Part shown: positions 15,745 through 24,937 of the stretch, one piece after another
Position numbering within the stretch: position 1 is the first letter of the stretch
How the letters are laid out: each line of letters begins with the position of its first letter
From: Lentzea guizhouensis
GTDB taxonomy: Bacteria; Actinomycetota; Actinomycetes; Mycobacteriales; Pseudonocardiaceae
Direction of reading: 5' to 3'
Length of the DNA stretch: 64,000 nt
Assembly (NCBI RefSeq): GCF_001701025.1
Contig: NZ_CP016793.1
Span: forward strand, 3,162,001 to 3,226,000
Program-made: the position numbers and the translations under genes
The notes under the pieces: model-generated
What the model was told of the DNA's origin: nothing
Seen by the model: the letters and a program-made list of their open reading frames with translations, nothing else
The model's database searches: none

Positions 15745-16395
15745 GTGCACTCACAGCTCGTGGTCTCACTGTCCGGCATCGGTCCGCAGACACTCGACCG
15801 ATGCGCTGATCTAGCCGCGGCGCTCGACCCGCGGCAGGTGCCGTTGTCGCTGCTCGTGACACCTCGCGAGCTCGGCAAGGCGCAGGAGTGGGTGCGGCAG
15901 CGCGCCGCGCTCGGGGATGCCGTCGTGCTGCACGGGCTCGGGCAGCGGAGACTCCCCGCGTACGAGGCGGGGCTTCTGCTGACGGGCGCCCGTGTGCAGA
16001 TGGAAGCCATCGGGTTGAACGCCGACACGTTCGCGCCACGGCGTTGCGTGGCGTCACCCGGCACGTTGATCGCGCTGGCCAAGCACAAGTTCAAGCTCTG
16101 CGCCGACGCGCACGCCGTCCGCGAGGTCCGCACCGGGCTCGCGACGCTGGGTCGGCTGCACGCGTTGACCGAGCGCAGCAGCTTCGGTGAGCTGCGGTCG
16201 ATGGCGCTGGTCTACGCGACGGCCCGGTCCGCACGGCGCGGCGGGCTCACGCGGATCACCGTGGACGCCCGCGACCTGCACCGGCCGGGGGCGCGGCAGG
16301 CCGTGCTCGACGCCGTGGACGTGGCACTGGCCCACGACGCCGACCCGACCACCTACGTCAGACTTCCGTCTCCTCGCCACGCGGCAGCGGCCTGA
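15745..16395 (+). CDS. DUF2334 polysaccharide deacetylase-like protein
   Basis: This 216-residue protein is related to the carbohydrate esterase 4 barrel (DUF2334). The N-terminal strand LVVSLSGIGPQTLDRCADLA and the central VPLSLLVTPRELGKA and VVLHGLG fit that fold. The usual Asp-Asp metal site of polysaccharide deacetylases is not obvious: the first motif reads SLSGI rather than a DD pair, so catalytic activity is doubtful. No signal peptide is present. The GTG at 15745 is used. Its last 38 bp overlap the convergent MBL-fold gene. The function in this setting is unknown. Confidence 0.68.
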   Translation: MHSQLVVSLSGIGPQTLDRCADLAAALDPRQVPLSLLVTPRELGKAQEWVRQRAALGDAVVLHGLGQRRLPAYEAGLLLTGARVQMEAIGLNADTFAPRRCVASPGTLIALAKHKFKLCADAHAVREVRTGLATLGRLHALTERSSFGELRSMALVYATARSARRGGLTRITVDARDLHRPGARQAVLDAVDVALAHDADPTTYVRLPSPRHAAAA

Positions 16396-16993
16396 CCTCG
16401 GTGCCCTCCGGCTTGAGGTTCTCGAAGTGCCGGTAGGCCATCTGCGGCATGGCCAGCACCGCCTCGTGGATCGGCACGGCCACGCGCGGCCTGACGGCGC
16501 GCATGAAGTCGACGGCCTCACCGGTGCGCATCCACGGCGCGCCGGAGGGCAGCCCGAGCACGTCGACGTCCTCGTCGGGGACGAACAGCGCGTCGCCGGG
16601 GTGGTAGAACGCGCCGTCGCCGACGACGTAGCCGGTGTTCGGGATGACCGGGATGTCCTGGTGGATGATCGCGTGCTGACCACCGACGACCTTGACGGTC
16701 GTGTCGCCGATCTTCAGCACATCACCCGGCCGGGCGACGGTCGGGTTCTCGACGCTCGGCGCCGTGCCCTCGTCCACGACCAGCTGCGCCCGCGGGTTCG
16801 CCTGGAGCAGCGCGGGCAGCTTTTCGGCGTCGACGTGGTCGGCGTGCTGGTGCGTGATCATGACCGCGTCCAGGTCGGTCAGGTCCTCGAACCCGGCCGA
16901 GAAGCTGCCGGGATCGATCAGGATGCGGGTGGTGCCGGTGTCGAGCAGCACACAGGCGTGACCGAAATGGACAACTCGCACAGTTTCCTCCAT
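16358..16993 (-). CDS. MBL-fold metallo-hydrolase
   Basis: This protein of about 211 residues belongs to the metallo-beta-lactamase superfamily, UlaG/RomA-like group. It opens with VRVVHFGHACVLLDTGTTRI and has the zinc motif THQHADHVD (HxHxDH). GGQHAIIH and FYHPGDALFVPD supply further metal ligands, with a late VPIHEA. Such enzymes hydrolyse esters, lactones or phosphodiesters; the substrate is not predictable. ATG 16993 (MEETVRVVHFGH) is preferred because family members begin close to this strand; GTG 17017 would add 8 residues. It overlaps the DUF2334 gene tail to tail. Confidence 0.85.
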   Translation of the reverse strand: MEETVRVVHFGHACVLLDTGTTRILIDPGSFSAGFEDLTDLDAVMITHQHADHVDAEKLPALLQANPRAQLVVDEGTAPSVENPTVARPGDVLKIGDTTVKVVGGQHAIIHQDIPVIPNTGYVVGDGAFYHPGDALFVPDEDVDVLGLPSGAPWMRTGEAVDFMRAVRPRVAVPIHEAVLAMPQMAYRHFENLKPEGTEVRPLPRGEETEV

Positions 16994-17047
16994 TACCGAC
17001 GTTTGGCGGGCTGACACGGTCAGGTGACGTCGGAAGTATCAAAGAGC

Positions 17048-18172
17048 ATGAGGAAAACCCTGCAACTCCTCACGGCACTGGCCCTCGCCCTGCCGCTGAC
17101 GACCGTTGTCCCTGCTACCACCACCACTACACCTGCTCAGGCGCAATCGCCGCAGACGCAGGAAATCGGCACCGAGGAATCCGCCTCGGTCCGCGTGGGT
17201 GGCACCACTCGTTCGACGGTGATCGAACGACCCGGCTCCGGATACGTGAAGCTGCATTTCACCGACCTGCGAATCATGCCGGGTGACGTGCTCACGGTGT
17301 CGAACCCTGACGGCACCGAGACCTACGCCTACACCCGCGACCTGAAGTCCTCGCTGACCGCCACGATCGACTCGACCGGCTTCTGGGCCATGTCGATCAC
17401 CGGCGACAAGGCCGTGGTGTCGGTGCGCAACGCGCTGAGCCGCGTCCGCGTCGACAAGCTCACCCGCGGCTACACCGAGGCCGAGATGTCCGCGCAGCCG
17501 TCCGTGCAGAGCATCTGCGGCACGAACGACTACAAGGACGCCGTCTGCTACCAGTCGAGCAACCCGACGGAGTTCGGCAAGACGCCGGCCGTCGCGAAGC
17601 TGCTGCGCAACGGCAGCTCGCTGTGCACGGCGTGGCGGGTCGGTCCCAACAACCGCATGCTGACCAACGAGCACTGCTTCACCAGCACCACCGGCATCGA
17701 GGTGTGGTTCAACTACCAGTGCCCGACCTGCGGCGGCACGGCCTCGGCCACCGTCACGAAGGTGCTGGCGGCGCAGGTCCTGAAGTACAGCGCCGCACTG
17801 GACTACACCCTCTTCACCGTGAACAACTTCGCGGCCATCAGCTCGTTCGGCTACCTCGAGCTGGACGCGCGCGTTCCGGCCGTGGGTGAGGAGATGTACA
17901 TCATCGGCCACCCGGCCGGGAAGCTGAAGAAGCTGTCGTTGCGCGACAACAACAACGGCGGCGGCTACTGCGTCGTGCGCGCGGTGCGCGTCAACGGCAG
18001 CTCGTCACAGTCCGACATCAGCTACATGTGCGACACCGAGGGCGGTTCGTCCGGTTCACCCGTGCTGTCGAGGCGCACGCACAAGGTGATCGGCCTGCAC
18101 CACTTCGGCGGCTGCCCGAACCAGGGCGTGCGCATCGACCTCGTCGCCGCGCAGGTCAACTCACTGCTGTAA
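17048..18172 (+). CDS. secreted trypsin-like serine protease
   Basis: This 374-residue exported peptidase has a signal peptide at about residues 1-32 (MRKTLQLLTALALALPLTTV, Ala-Gln-Ala cleavage region) and a propeptide-like domain to about residue 150. A chymotrypsin-fold catalytic domain follows with the triad: His in MLTNEHCF, Asp in AALDYTLF, Ser in TEGGSSGSPVLS. Cysteine pairs (CSICGTND-type, CPTCGG, CVV/CDTEGG) suggest disulphides as in lysyl endopeptidase-like enzymes of myxobacteria and actinomycetes. The ATG at 17048 is chosen because it places the signal peptide at the N-terminus. The 3' end overlaps the convergent epimerase gene by 17 bp. Confidence 0.85.
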   Translation: MRKTLQLLTALALALPLTTVVPATTTTTPAQAQSPQTQEIGTEESASVRVGGTTRSTVIERPGSGYVKLHFTDLRIMPGDVLTVSNPDGTETYAYTRDLKSSLTATIDSTGFWAMSITGDKAVVSVRNALSRVRVDKLTRGYTEAEMSAQPSVQSICGTNDYKDAVCYQSSNPTEFGKTPAVAKLLRNGSSLCTAWRVGPNNRMLTNEHCFTSTTGIEVWFNYQCPTCGGTASATVTKVLAAQVLKYSAALDYTLFTVNNFAAISSFGYLELDARVPAVGEEMYIIGHPAGKLKKLSLRDNNNGGGYCVVRAVRVNGSSSQSDISYMCDTEGGSSGSPVLSRRTHKVIGLHHFGGCPNQGVRIDLVAAQVNSLL

Positions 18173-19136
18173 GGATCTCCGCCTCCTCGTCGGGCGTCAG
18201 CCCCGCCTTGCGAGGCCGGTCCACCCCGAGGCCGCGCTCGTACTCCAGCGAGTCGAGCGCGGTCTCGGCCACCGTCCTGGTCCGCAGCCCGTTCGCCAGC
18301 GCGTTGCTCACGTCGCGGCCGACCATCTTCGCCCACTCCCGCGGCAACCACAGCGGCAACGACCGCGGCCCGGCCCACGGGTTGATCTCCAGCTGTTCGA
18401 GCACGCTCTCCGCCACCGGCACGAGCTGCGTCCCCGGCGCCGCCACCGCACCCGCGATCTCGCCGATCACCATCTGGAACGGCATCACCGGCCCGGTCGA
18501 GTCGAACGTGCCCGTGACCCGCTCCTCGGCCGCGAACACGATCCACTGCGCCAGATCGCGCACGTCGATGTGCTGGAACCCCAGGTCAGGACTGTCCGGC
18601 ACGACCACCCGCCCGCCCTTGCTGAGCCTGGCGGGCCAGTACCCGAACCGGTCGCTCGGGTCGTCCGGCCCGGTGATCAACCCGGCCCTGACGATGAACT
18701 CCCGCCCCCGCACCGCCTCCCGGACCGCGTTCTCGCTGGCCACCTTGACGCTGCCGTACCGCTCCGACGTGAACTCCTGCGTCGGATCGTCCTCAAGCGG
18801 CGGCAACAGCTCGTCACTGCCCGTCGAGTGGTCGGCGTAGACCGAGATGCTGCTGACGAACGTCCAGTGCGGCGTCGTGTCCCCGAACGCCTCCAACGCG
18901 TCCCGCACCCAGGTCACCGAGTACTTCGACACGTCGATCACGGCGTCGAACCGCTCACCGGCGAGCTGGTCGAACGCGCCGGGCTGGTTTCTGTCTATCG
19001 GGACCAAGCGCGCGCCTTCGGGTACGGAACCCGAAGCGCCCCGCGCGCCGCACACCACGTCGTGGCCCCGGCGGACCGCCTCCGCCGTGACGGCCTTGCT
19101 GAGGAACACGGTTCCGCCGAGCACCAGGATCTTCAT
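18156..19136 (-). CDS. NAD-dependent epimerase/dehydratase (extended SDR)
   Basis: This Rossmann-fold protein of about 326 residues has the N-terminal nucleotide-binding motif ILVLGGTVFLSKAV (GGTxFLG-like). VIDVSKYSVTWVRDALEAFG, TFVSSISVYADHS and the active-site tyrosine in YGSVKVASENAV (YxxxK) place it in the extended SDR class, close to the isoflavone-reductase/CSP41-like group often labelled sugar epimerases. The substrate is unknown. ATG 19136 (MKILVLGG) directly precedes the Rossmann strand; ATG 19148 is an alternative with a better-spaced upstream purine run. Its stop lies inside the end of the protease gene on the other strand. Confidence 0.82.
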   Translation of the reverse strand: MKILVLGGTVFLSKAVTAEAVRRGHDVVCGARGASGSVPEGARLVPIDRNQPGAFDQLAGERFDAVIDVSKYSVTWVRDALEAFGDTTPHWTFVSSISVYADHSTGSDELLPPLEDDPTQEFTSERYGSVKVASENAVREAVRGREFIVRAGLITGPDDPSDRFGYWPARLSKGGRVVVPDSPDLGFQHIDVRDLAQWIVFAAEERVTGTFDSTGPVMPFQMVIGEIAGAVAAPGTQLVPVAESVLEQLEINPWAGPRSLPLWLPREWAKMVGRDVSNALANGLRTRTVAETALDSLEYERGLGVDRPRKAGLTPDEEAEILTAVS

Positions 19137-19261
19137 GATCTCCAGCATCCGTCTGATGCCCCGGTTGTGCCAGCTGTCTCCGCTGACAGCGGAAACCCGC
19201 TCGATCGGCTGGAATTCCTGCAGTGTCGTTCGGACCCGGCCGATGAACATTTCGTGAGTGA

Positions 19262-19675
19262 GAGCTGCACTTCAAGAAGGAGAAGACCGACCGACGGAAG
19301 CTGATCTTGTCGAGGCTCGCCTCCATTGGCGCTGCCGTGCACATCTACACCTGCGACTGCTCCAAAGGGGAGGAAGTCGCACGTCAGGAGTGCTTGATCG
19401 CGCTCGTCAACGATCTGCTCGACCTGAAGGCGATGAGGCTCGTCCTGGACAGCCGGGAGGAGCGAAACCTGCACGACGCGCAGACCATTCGCGCGACGCT
19501 GGGCAAGCGGCCGAGCCACTCGAACATCACCTATGAACATGTGGTGAGCACGCAGGACGAGTTGCTCTGGATCGCGGACGTGGTCGCGTGGTGCCACGGT
19601 GCGGGAGGTGACTGGGCGAGGCGCGTGCGCTCGCTCGTGGCGAAGGAGACGGCGGTGGACAAATGGTCCAGATAG
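19262..19675 (+). pseudogene. remnant of a DUF3800-like protein, 5' end missing
   Basis: The open frame from 19262 reads ELHFKKEKTDRRKLILSRLA, then HIYTCDCSKGEEVARQECLI, LRLVLDSREERNLHDAQTI-like segments and LLWIADVVAWCHGAGGDWARR. This pattern is found in a family of small actinobacterial proteins related to DUF3800 (RNase H-like fold). The ELHF strand normally lies about 60 residues into the protein, but here a TGA closes the frame at 19259 and only 110 bp separate it from the divergent epimerase start. Translation could begin at TTG 19307, giving 122 residues. I read it as a 5'-truncated or frameshifted copy; the family assignment is from memory of its pattern only. Confidence 0.5.
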
Positions 19676-19680
19676 CGCAA

Positions 19681-19716
19681 AGCACGGCGGCCGACCGTCC
19701 GGACGGGCACCGTGCT
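19681..19716 (+). terminator. nested hairpin after the DUF3800-like remnant
   Basis: Outer arms AGCACGG (19681-19687) and CCGTGCT (19710-19716) enclose the 12-bp palindrome CCGTCCGGACGG (19695-19706). There is no T-run, so function as a terminator is only possible. Confidence 0.35.
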
Positions 19717-19845
19717 CACTTCCTCGGCCTACGGGGCCTTGGCAGGTCGAACACTACCAGTGATCGGCGGACTCATCCAAGCCGATTCCTTCCGTTCACC
19801 CGATGGTGGAGCCCGGTGACGATGTGCCGCCGAACACCTGTCGAG

Positions 19846-19872
19846 TTGATGAACACCCAGGTCAGGTAGGCT
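19846..19872 (+). promoter_or_regulatory. candidate promoter of purSQL
   Basis: TTGATG (19846-19851) and TAGGCT (19867-19872) are separated by a short 15 nt. The start codon of purS is 45 bp downstream, leaving a 5' leader with a normal ribosome-binding site (GGGAG at 19902). Confidence 0.35.
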
Positions 19873-19916
19873 CTCCGGGTACCGCCAGCCCCCTCGAATC
19901 CCGGGAGCAGTCTGTC

Positions 19917-20156
19917 GTGGCCCGAGTCGTCGTCGACGTCATGCCGAAGCCCGAAATTCTCGACCCGCAAGGCCAGGCGGTGGCGAACGCGCTGCCCCGC
20001 CTCGGCTTTGACGGCATCACCGCTGTCCGCCAGGGCAAGCACTTCGAGCTGGAGGTCGCCGACGACGTCGACGACGCCACGCTCGCCAAGATCGCTGAGA
20101 CCTTCCTCGCCAACCCCGTGATCGAGGACTGGACCGTGCGCAGGGTCGAGGCATGA
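19917..20156 (+). CDS. purS: phosphoribosylformylglycinamidine synthase subunit PurS
   Basis: This 79-residue protein is the small structural subunit that bridges PurQ and PurL in the FGAM synthase complex and helps ammonia transfer. [20 protein letters not shown] and [20 protein letters not shown] are the family signature; the size is typical. The frame is open further upstream, but GTG 19917 has GGGAG at proper distance and gives the standard N-terminus. Its stop overlaps the purQ start (ATGA), so PurS, PurQ and PurL are co-translated in the order purS-purQ-purL. Presence of PurS fits the small PurL encoded here. Confidence 0.95.
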   Translation: MARVVVDVMPKPEILDPQGQAVANALPRLGFDGITAVRQGKHFELEVADDVDDATLAKIAETFLANPVIEDWTVRRVEA

Positions 20157-20824
20157 GGGTCGGTGTCATCACCTTCCCCGGCACGCTCGACGACGTCGAC
20201 GCGCAGCGGGCCGTCAGGTACGCGGACGGGGAGGCCGTGCCGCTCTGGCACGGTGACCACGACCTGAAGGGCGTTGACGCGGTCATCGTTCCCGGTGGGT
20301 TCTCCTACGGCGACTACCTGCGGTGCGGCGCCATCGCGCGGTTCGCGCCGGTGATGCAGGAGGTGGTCGAGGCCGCGAACAAGGGGATGCCCGTGCTGGG
20401 CATCTGCAACGGCTTCCAGATCCTCGCCGAGGCCCACCTGCTGCCCGGTGCGCTCGTCCGCAACCACAAGCTGCACTTCGTGTGCCGCGACCAGTGGCTG
20501 AAGGTCGAGAACAACAGCACCGCGTGGACCACCCGCTACGACCTGGGCGCCGAGATCCTCGTGCCGCTCAAGTCCGGCGAGGGCGGCTACCAGGCCGACG
20601 CCGGCACCCTGGAAGAGCTCGAAGGCGAAGGCCGGGTCGTCTTCCGGTACGTCGGCGAGAACCCCAACGGCAGCCGCAACAACATCGCGGGCATCACGAA
20701 CGCCAGGGGCAACGTCGTCGGTCTCATGCCGCACCCGGAGCACGCGATCGACGCGCTCACCGGCCCGACGGACGACGGACTGGGGATGTTCCTGTCCCTG
20801 CTCGACTCGGTGGTGAAGGCATGA
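20153..20824 (+). CDS. purQ: phosphoribosylformylglycinamidine synthase, glutaminase subunit
   Basis: This 223-residue class I glutamine amidotransferase supplies ammonia from glutamine to PurL. The nucleophile elbow is [11 protein letters not shown], with Cys at about residue 85. The His-Glu pair is in [10 protein letters not shown] near the C-terminus. [20 protein letters not shown] is characteristic of PurQ. It overlaps purS upstream and purL downstream by 4 bp each. Length and motifs are complete, so the enzyme should be functional. Confidence 0.96.
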   Translation: MRVGVITFPGTLDDVDAQRAVRYADGEAVPLWHGDHDLKGVDAVIVPGGFSYGDYLRCGAIARFAPVMQEVVEAANKGMPVLGICNGFQILAEAHLLPGALVRNHKLHFVCRDQWLKVENNSTAWTTRYDLGAEILVPLKSGEGGYQADAGTLEELEGEGRVVFRYVGENPNGSRNNIAGITNARGNVVGLMPHPEHAIDALTGPTDDGLGMFLSLLDSVVKA

Positions 20825-23097
20825 CGTCCAAGATCAGCAACGTCGACACCGTCAAGAACGCCGAGAGCACGCCCGACCAGGAGCAGCCCTACAAGGAGCT
20901 GGGCCTGAAGGACGACGAGTACGCGCGCATCAAGGAGATCCTCGGCCGCCGCCCCACGGACGCCGAGCTCGCGATGTACTCGGTCATGTGGAGCGAGCAC
21001 TGCTCCTACAAGTCGTCCAAGGTGCACCTGAAGTACTTCGGTGAGACCACCACCGACGAGATGAAGTCGAAGATGCTCGCGGGCATCGGCGAGAACGCCG
21101 GCGTCGTCGACATCGGTGACGGCTGGGCGGTCACGTTCAAGGCCGAGAGCCACAACCACCCGTCCTACGTCGAGCCCTACCAGGGTGCGGCGACCGGCGT
21201 CGGCGGCATCGTGCGCGACATCCTCGCGATGGGTGCGCGGCCGCTCGCGGTCATGGACCCGCTGCGCTTCGGCAAGCCGGACGCGCCCGACACCAAGCGC
21301 GTGCTGCCCGGCATCGTCGCGGGTGTGGGTGGCTACGGGAACTGCCTCGGCCTGCCGAACATCGGCGGCGAGGTCGTGTTCGACGAGACCTACCAGGGCA
21401 ACCCGCTGGTCAACGCGCTGTGCGTCGGTGCGATGAAGGTCGAGGACCTGCACCTCGCGCACGCGTCCGGTGCCGGCAACAAGGTCATCCTCTACGGCGC
21501 GCGCACCGGCCTCGACGGCATCGGTGGCGTGTCCGTGCTGGCGAGCGAGACGTTCGACGACAGCGCCGGCAAGCGCAAGAAGCTGCCGAGCGTGCAGGTC
21601 GGCGACCCGTTCACCGAGAAGGTGCTGATCGAGTGCTCGCTGGAGCTCTTCGAGAAGGGCATCGTCGTCGGCATCCAGGACCTCGGCGGCGCGGGCCTGT
21701 CCTGCGCCACGAGCGAGCTGGCGTCCGCGGGTGACGGTGGCATGCACGTGTGGCTCGACCGCGTTCCGCTGCGGGCCACGGGCATGACGCCGGCGGAGAT
21801 CCTGTCGAGCGAGTCCCAGGAACGCATGTGCGCGGTGGTCGAGCCGGCCAACGTCGAGGCGTTCATGGAGGTCTGCCGCAAGTGGGACGTCATCGCCACC
21901 GAGATCGGTGAGGTGACCGACGGCGACCGCCTGGTGATCACGTTCCACGACGAGGTCGTCGTGGACGTGCCGCCGCGGACCGTCGCCCACGAGGGCCCGG
22001 TGTACAACCGGCCGATCCAGCGCCCCGCCGACCAGGACGAGCTGCAGGCGAACACGCCGGACGCCCTGGCGAAGCCGGCGGAGGACGAGCTGCTGGAGCT
22101 GATCAAGTCCCAGGCGGCCAGCCCCAACCTGGCCTCCAAGCGGTGGGTCACCCAGCAGTACGACCGGTACGTGCGCGGTGGCACGGTCCTGGCGCAGCCC
22201 AGCGACGGCGGCATGATCCGCATCGGCGAGGACACGCACCGCGGTGTGGCGCTCTCGACGGACTGCAACGGCCGCTATACCAAGCTCGACCCGTACGCGG
22301 GTGCGCAGCTGGCGCTGGCCGAGGCCTACCGCAACGTGGCCGCCACCGGTGCCACGCCGGTCGCCGTCACCAACTGCCTCAACTTCGGCTCGCCGGAGGA
22401 CCCCGGCGTCATGTGGCAGTTCGAGCAGGCCGTGAAGGGCCTCGCGGACGGCTGCGTCGAGCTGGGCATCCCGGTGACCGGCGGCAACGTCAGCTTCTAC
22501 AACCAGACCGGTTCCACGGCGATCCTGCCGACGCCGGTCGTGGGCGTGCTCGGCGTGATCGACGACGTGCGGCGCCGCATCCCCACCGGGATCGGGGCCG
22601 AGGCCGGCGAGACGCTGCTGCTGCTCGGTGAGACGCGCGCCGAGTTCGGCGGGTCGGAGTGGGCGCACGTCGTCCACGGCCACCTCGGCGGTCTGCCGCC
22701 GAAGGTCGATCTGCAGCGCGAGAAGCTGCTCGGCGAGGTCCTGGTCGCGGGCTCCCGCGACGGCATGGTCTCCGCCGCGCACGACCTGTCCGAGGGCGGT
22801 CTGGCCCAGGCGCTGGTCGAGACGTGCCTGATCGGTGAGACGGGTGCACGGGTCTTCCTGGAGGGCGACCTGTTCACCGAGCTGTTCAGCGAGTCGGCCG
22901 GCCGTGTGCTCGTGGCCGTTCCCCGCACCGAGGAGCAGCGCTTCACCGACATGTGCACCGCGCGCGCGTTGCCGTGGCGCAAGGTCGGCGTCGTGGACCC
23001 CGAGTCCAACGCCCTGGAGATCCAGACCCTCGGCTCGCTCCCGCTCGACGAGCTCCGCGAGGCCTGGGAAGCCACCCTCCCGGCCCTCTTCGACTGA
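20821..23097 (+). CDS. purL: phosphoribosylformylglycinamidine synthase subunit PurL
   Basis: This 758-residue ATP-dependent synthase converts FGAR and ammonia to FGAM in purine synthesis. It is the small PurL form that needs separate PurS and PurQ. Motifs include [19 protein letters not shown], the active-site [20 protein letters not shown], and the duplicated AIR-synthase-like half with [12 protein letters not shown] and [17 protein letters not shown] 20821 overlaps the purQ stop (ATGA); the frame stays open upstream through purQ but that part is antisense-like noise. REP-like palindromes follow 9 bp after its stop and may act as transcript ends. Confidence 0.96.
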   Translation: MTSKISNVDTVKNAESTPDQEQPYKELGLKDDEYARIKEILGRRPTDAELAMYSVMWSEHCSYKSSKVHLKYFGETTTDEMKSKMLAGIGENAGVVDIGDGWAVTFKAESHNHPSYVEPYQGAATGVGGIVRDILAMGARPLAVMDPLRFGKPDAPDTKRVLPGIVAGVGGYGNCLGLPNIGGEVVFDETYQGNPLVNALCVGAMKVEDLHLAHASGAGNKVILYGARTGLDGIGGVSVLASETFDDSAGKRKKLPSVQVGDPFTEKVLIECSLELFEKGIVVGIQDLGGAGLSCATSELASAGDGGMHVWLDRVPLRATGMTPAEILSSESQERMCAVVEPANVEAFMEVCRKWDVIATEIGEVTDGDRLVITFHDEVVVDVPPRTVAHEGPVYNRPIQRPADQDELQANTPDALAKPAEDELLELIKSQAASPNLASKRWVTQQYDRYVRGGTVLAQPSDGGMIRIGEDTHRGVALSTDCNGRYTKLDPYAGAQLALAEAYRNVAATGATPVAVTNCLNFGSPEDPGVMWQFEQAVKGLADGCVELGIPVTGGNVSFYNQTGSTAILPTPVVGVLGVIDDVRRRIPTGIGAEAGETLLLLGETRAEFGGSEWAHVVHGHLGGLPPKVDLQREKLLGEVLVAGSRDGMVSAAHDLSEGGLAQALVETCLIGETGARVFLEGDLFTELFSESAGRVLVAVPRTEEQRFTDMCTARALPWRKVGVVDPESNALEIQTLGSLPLDELREAWEATLPALFD

Positions 23098-23105
23098 CGC
23101 TTCAT

Positions 23106-23187
23106 GTCACGCGGGAGCCCCGCGTTCCCTTTCGGTCACGCGGGGCCCCCGCGTGACCTTCAGGGGAACGTGGGGCCCCCGCGTGAC
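23106..23187. repeat. three REP-like GC palindromes
   Basis: Three related units lie in 82 bp between purL and the lysozyme gene, which are convergent. The central one is a perfect 11-bp inverted repeat (GTCACGCGGGG c CCCCGCGTGAC, 23135-23157). The first (23106-23124) and third (about 23168-23187) are imperfect copies of the same motif. They resemble repetitive extragenic palindromes and may serve as bidirectional terminators for both genes. Whether they recur in the rest of the genome cannot be seen here. Confidence 0.65.
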
Positions 23188-23189
23188 GG

Positions 23190-23978
23190 TCAGCTGGCGG
23201 CGAGGCGTTGGAGTTGGTCGTACTTGCCGTTGAAGAGGTTCTGGTCGCCGGGGAAGAAGCCGGCGGCCTGCCACTGCCAGATGGTGTGGAAGGCGAAACC
23301 GGCGGGCAGCGGACCGAGCTTGTCGGCGTAGTGCGCGATCCACAACGGGTGGTGCTCGCCGAAGTTGTACGAGCCGCCGACGCACTTGTTCCACCAGTTC
23401 GTGGACGTGTAGATGGCCGGATAGCGTTTCGTGCGCGCGTGGACCGTGGTGCTGAACGCCCGCACCCACGCGGTCATGGTGGCCTGTGACATGCCGTAAC
23501 AGGTGTCGCCGTACGGGTTGTACTCCATGTCCAGCGCGGGCGGCAGGGTCCTGCCGTCCGGTGCCCAGCCGCCGCCGTTGTCGACGAAGTAGTTCGCCTG
23601 GGCGGCGCCGTCGGAGCGGTCCGGCAGCGCGAAGTGGTAGGCGCCGCGGATCATGCCGACGTGGAACGAGCCGTGGTACTGCTGGCCGAACTTCGGGTTC
23701 GTGTAGCCGGTGCCCTCGGTCGCCTTGACATAGGCGAACCGAGCTCCTTTGGCCCACGAATCGGGCCAGTCGACGTCGCCCTGGTGGCTGCTGACGTCCA
23801 TGCCGGGCACCTTGCCGTCTGTCGGTGGTGCCGCGGCTGTTCGGGTTCCCGCCCCCTCGTGCTTGAGGATCTGAGAACCCGCGAAGTGGTCCGCGGAGCC
23901 CTCTGGCAAGGGCGCCGCGGACGCGGGGGCCGGCGTGATGCCGGCGACGATCGCCACGATGCTGATCAAGGTCCGCAT
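23190..23978 (-). CDS. secreted GH25 lysozyme (N-acetylmuramidase)
   Basis: This 262-residue exported enzyme cleaves the beta-1,4 bond between MurNAc and GlcNAc in peptidoglycan. A short signal peptide (residues about 1-21, IVAIVAGITPAPASA) is followed by a linker and the GH25 barrel from about residue 58. GMDVSSHQGDVDW holds the first catalytic Asp, ALDMEYNPYG the DxE pair, and YVKATEGTGYTNP and WNKCVGGSYNFGEHHPLWIA are further family motifs. The disposition matches Streptomyces cellosyl-type lysozymes. No cell-wall-binding domain is attached. It may act in growth-linked wall turnover or on other bacteria. Confidence 0.9.
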   Translation of the reverse strand: MRTLISIVAIVAGITPAPASAAPLPEGSADHFAGSQILKHEGAGTRTAAAPPTDGKVPGMDVSSHQGDVDWPDSWAKGARFAYVKATEGTGYTNPKFGQQYHGSFHVGMIRGAYHFALPDRSDGAAQANYFVDNGGGWAPDGRTLPPALDMEYNPYGDTCYGMSQATMTAWVRAFSTTVHARTKRYPAIYTSTNWWNKCVGGSYNFGEHHPLWIAHYADKLGPLPAGFAFHTIWQWQAAGFFPGDQNLFNGKYDQLQRLAAS

Positions 23979-24019
23979 AGAACGATCGTGCGGCCATTCG
24001 GCCTAGTCGGCCACCGGCT

Positions 24020-24859
24020 TCACCCGTCCAGGCGGGTTAGCTCCTCCGCGGTCAACTCCAGGTGGGTGGCCGCTGCCGAATCCGTGATGCTCGCGGGCCG
24101 GGAAGCGCCCGGAATGGGGATGACGACCTCGGACTTGGCGAGCATCCACGCCAGGCACACCTGGTGCGGGCTCACGCCGTGCGCGTCCCCGACCTCCTTG
24201 AACGGGCCGCTCAGGTCGCCCGCCTTGCCGATGCCGCCGAACGGGCTCCACGGCAGGAACGCGATGCCGAGCTTGTCGCACAGCTCGAGCTCCGGCTCAC
24301 TCGACCGGAACGACGGCGAGAACTGGTTCTGCACCGCTGCCAGCCGGCCGCCGAGGATCTCGTTGGCCTGCACGATCTCGTCCGGGTTGAAGTTCGACAC
24401 GCCCGCGTAGCGGATCTTGCCGTTGTCCAGCAGCTCCTTCAGCGCACCGACCGACTCGGCGATCGGCGTCTTCGGGTCCGGCCGGTGGAACTGGTACAGG
24501 AAGATCTGCTCGACGCCGAGCCGACGCAGCGACCCGTCCACCGCCTTGCGCAGATATTCGGGGCGTCCGTCGAGCGCCCAGCCGCCACCCGCGACGCGCG
24601 TGTGGCCGCCCTTGGTCGCGACGAACACCTCCTCGGAACGGCCGCGCAACCCCTCGGCGATCAGCTCCTCGTTGTGGCCGAAGTCGCTGTCGTCGAGCGA
24701 GTAGGCGTCGGCGGTGTCGATGAACGTCACGCCCGCGTCGAGCGCGGCGTGAATGGTCTCGATGGCCTGCGCGCGGTCCGGGCGACCCTGGACCGAGATG
24801 GGCATGCCGCCCAGTCCGATCGCGCTGACCTCGACTTCTCCGATTCGACGCTTCTGCAT
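24020..24859 (-). CDS. aldo/keto reductase
   Basis: This 279-residue NADPH-dependent oxidoreductase of the AKR superfamily has the catalytic tetrad recognisable as Asp in FIDTADAYS, Tyr in the same motif, Lys in VFVATKGG and His in FLYQFHRPDP. GVSNFNPDEI and the late VVIPIPGASRPASI (cofactor phosphate-binding loop) are also typical. Aldehyde or ketone reduction is expected; the substrate is not predictable. It is divergent from the LysR gene 24938 with 78 bp between starts, so it is the likeliest target of that regulator. Confidence 0.92.
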   Translation of the reverse strand: MQKRRIGEVEVSAIGLGGMPISVQGRPDRAQAIETIHAALDAGVTFIDTADAYSLDDSDFGHNEELIAEGLRGRSEEVFVATKGGHTRVAGGGWALDGRPEYLRKAVDGSLRRLGVEQIFLYQFHRPDPKTPIAESVGALKELLDNGKIRYAGVSNFNPDEIVQANEILGGRLAAVQNQFSPSFRSSEPELELCDKLGIAFLPWSPFGGIGKAGDLSGPFKEVGDAHGVSPHQVCLAWMLAKSEVVIPIPGASRPASITDSAAATHLELTAEELTRLDG

Positions 24860-24937
24860 GACCTCTACTCTGCTCCACCTGGATTAAGCTGTCCAACGCA
24901 GAGAAGTGATCTCATTGAGCACCGCAGGTGATGAATC
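24860..24937. promoter_or_regulatory. divergent promoter region of reductase and LysR genes
   Basis: This 78-bp interval holds an inverted repeat CTCTGC (24868-24873) and GCAGAG (24898-24903) with 24 nt between arms. It is a candidate LysR-type binding region; no firm -35/-10 pair was assigned. Confidence 0.3.

Noticed and set aside
20587..22782. A 731-codon open frame on the - strand antisense to purQ/purL.
   Set aside because: It mirrors the high-GC codon pattern of purL, shows no domain and has no ribosome-binding site; purL is certain.
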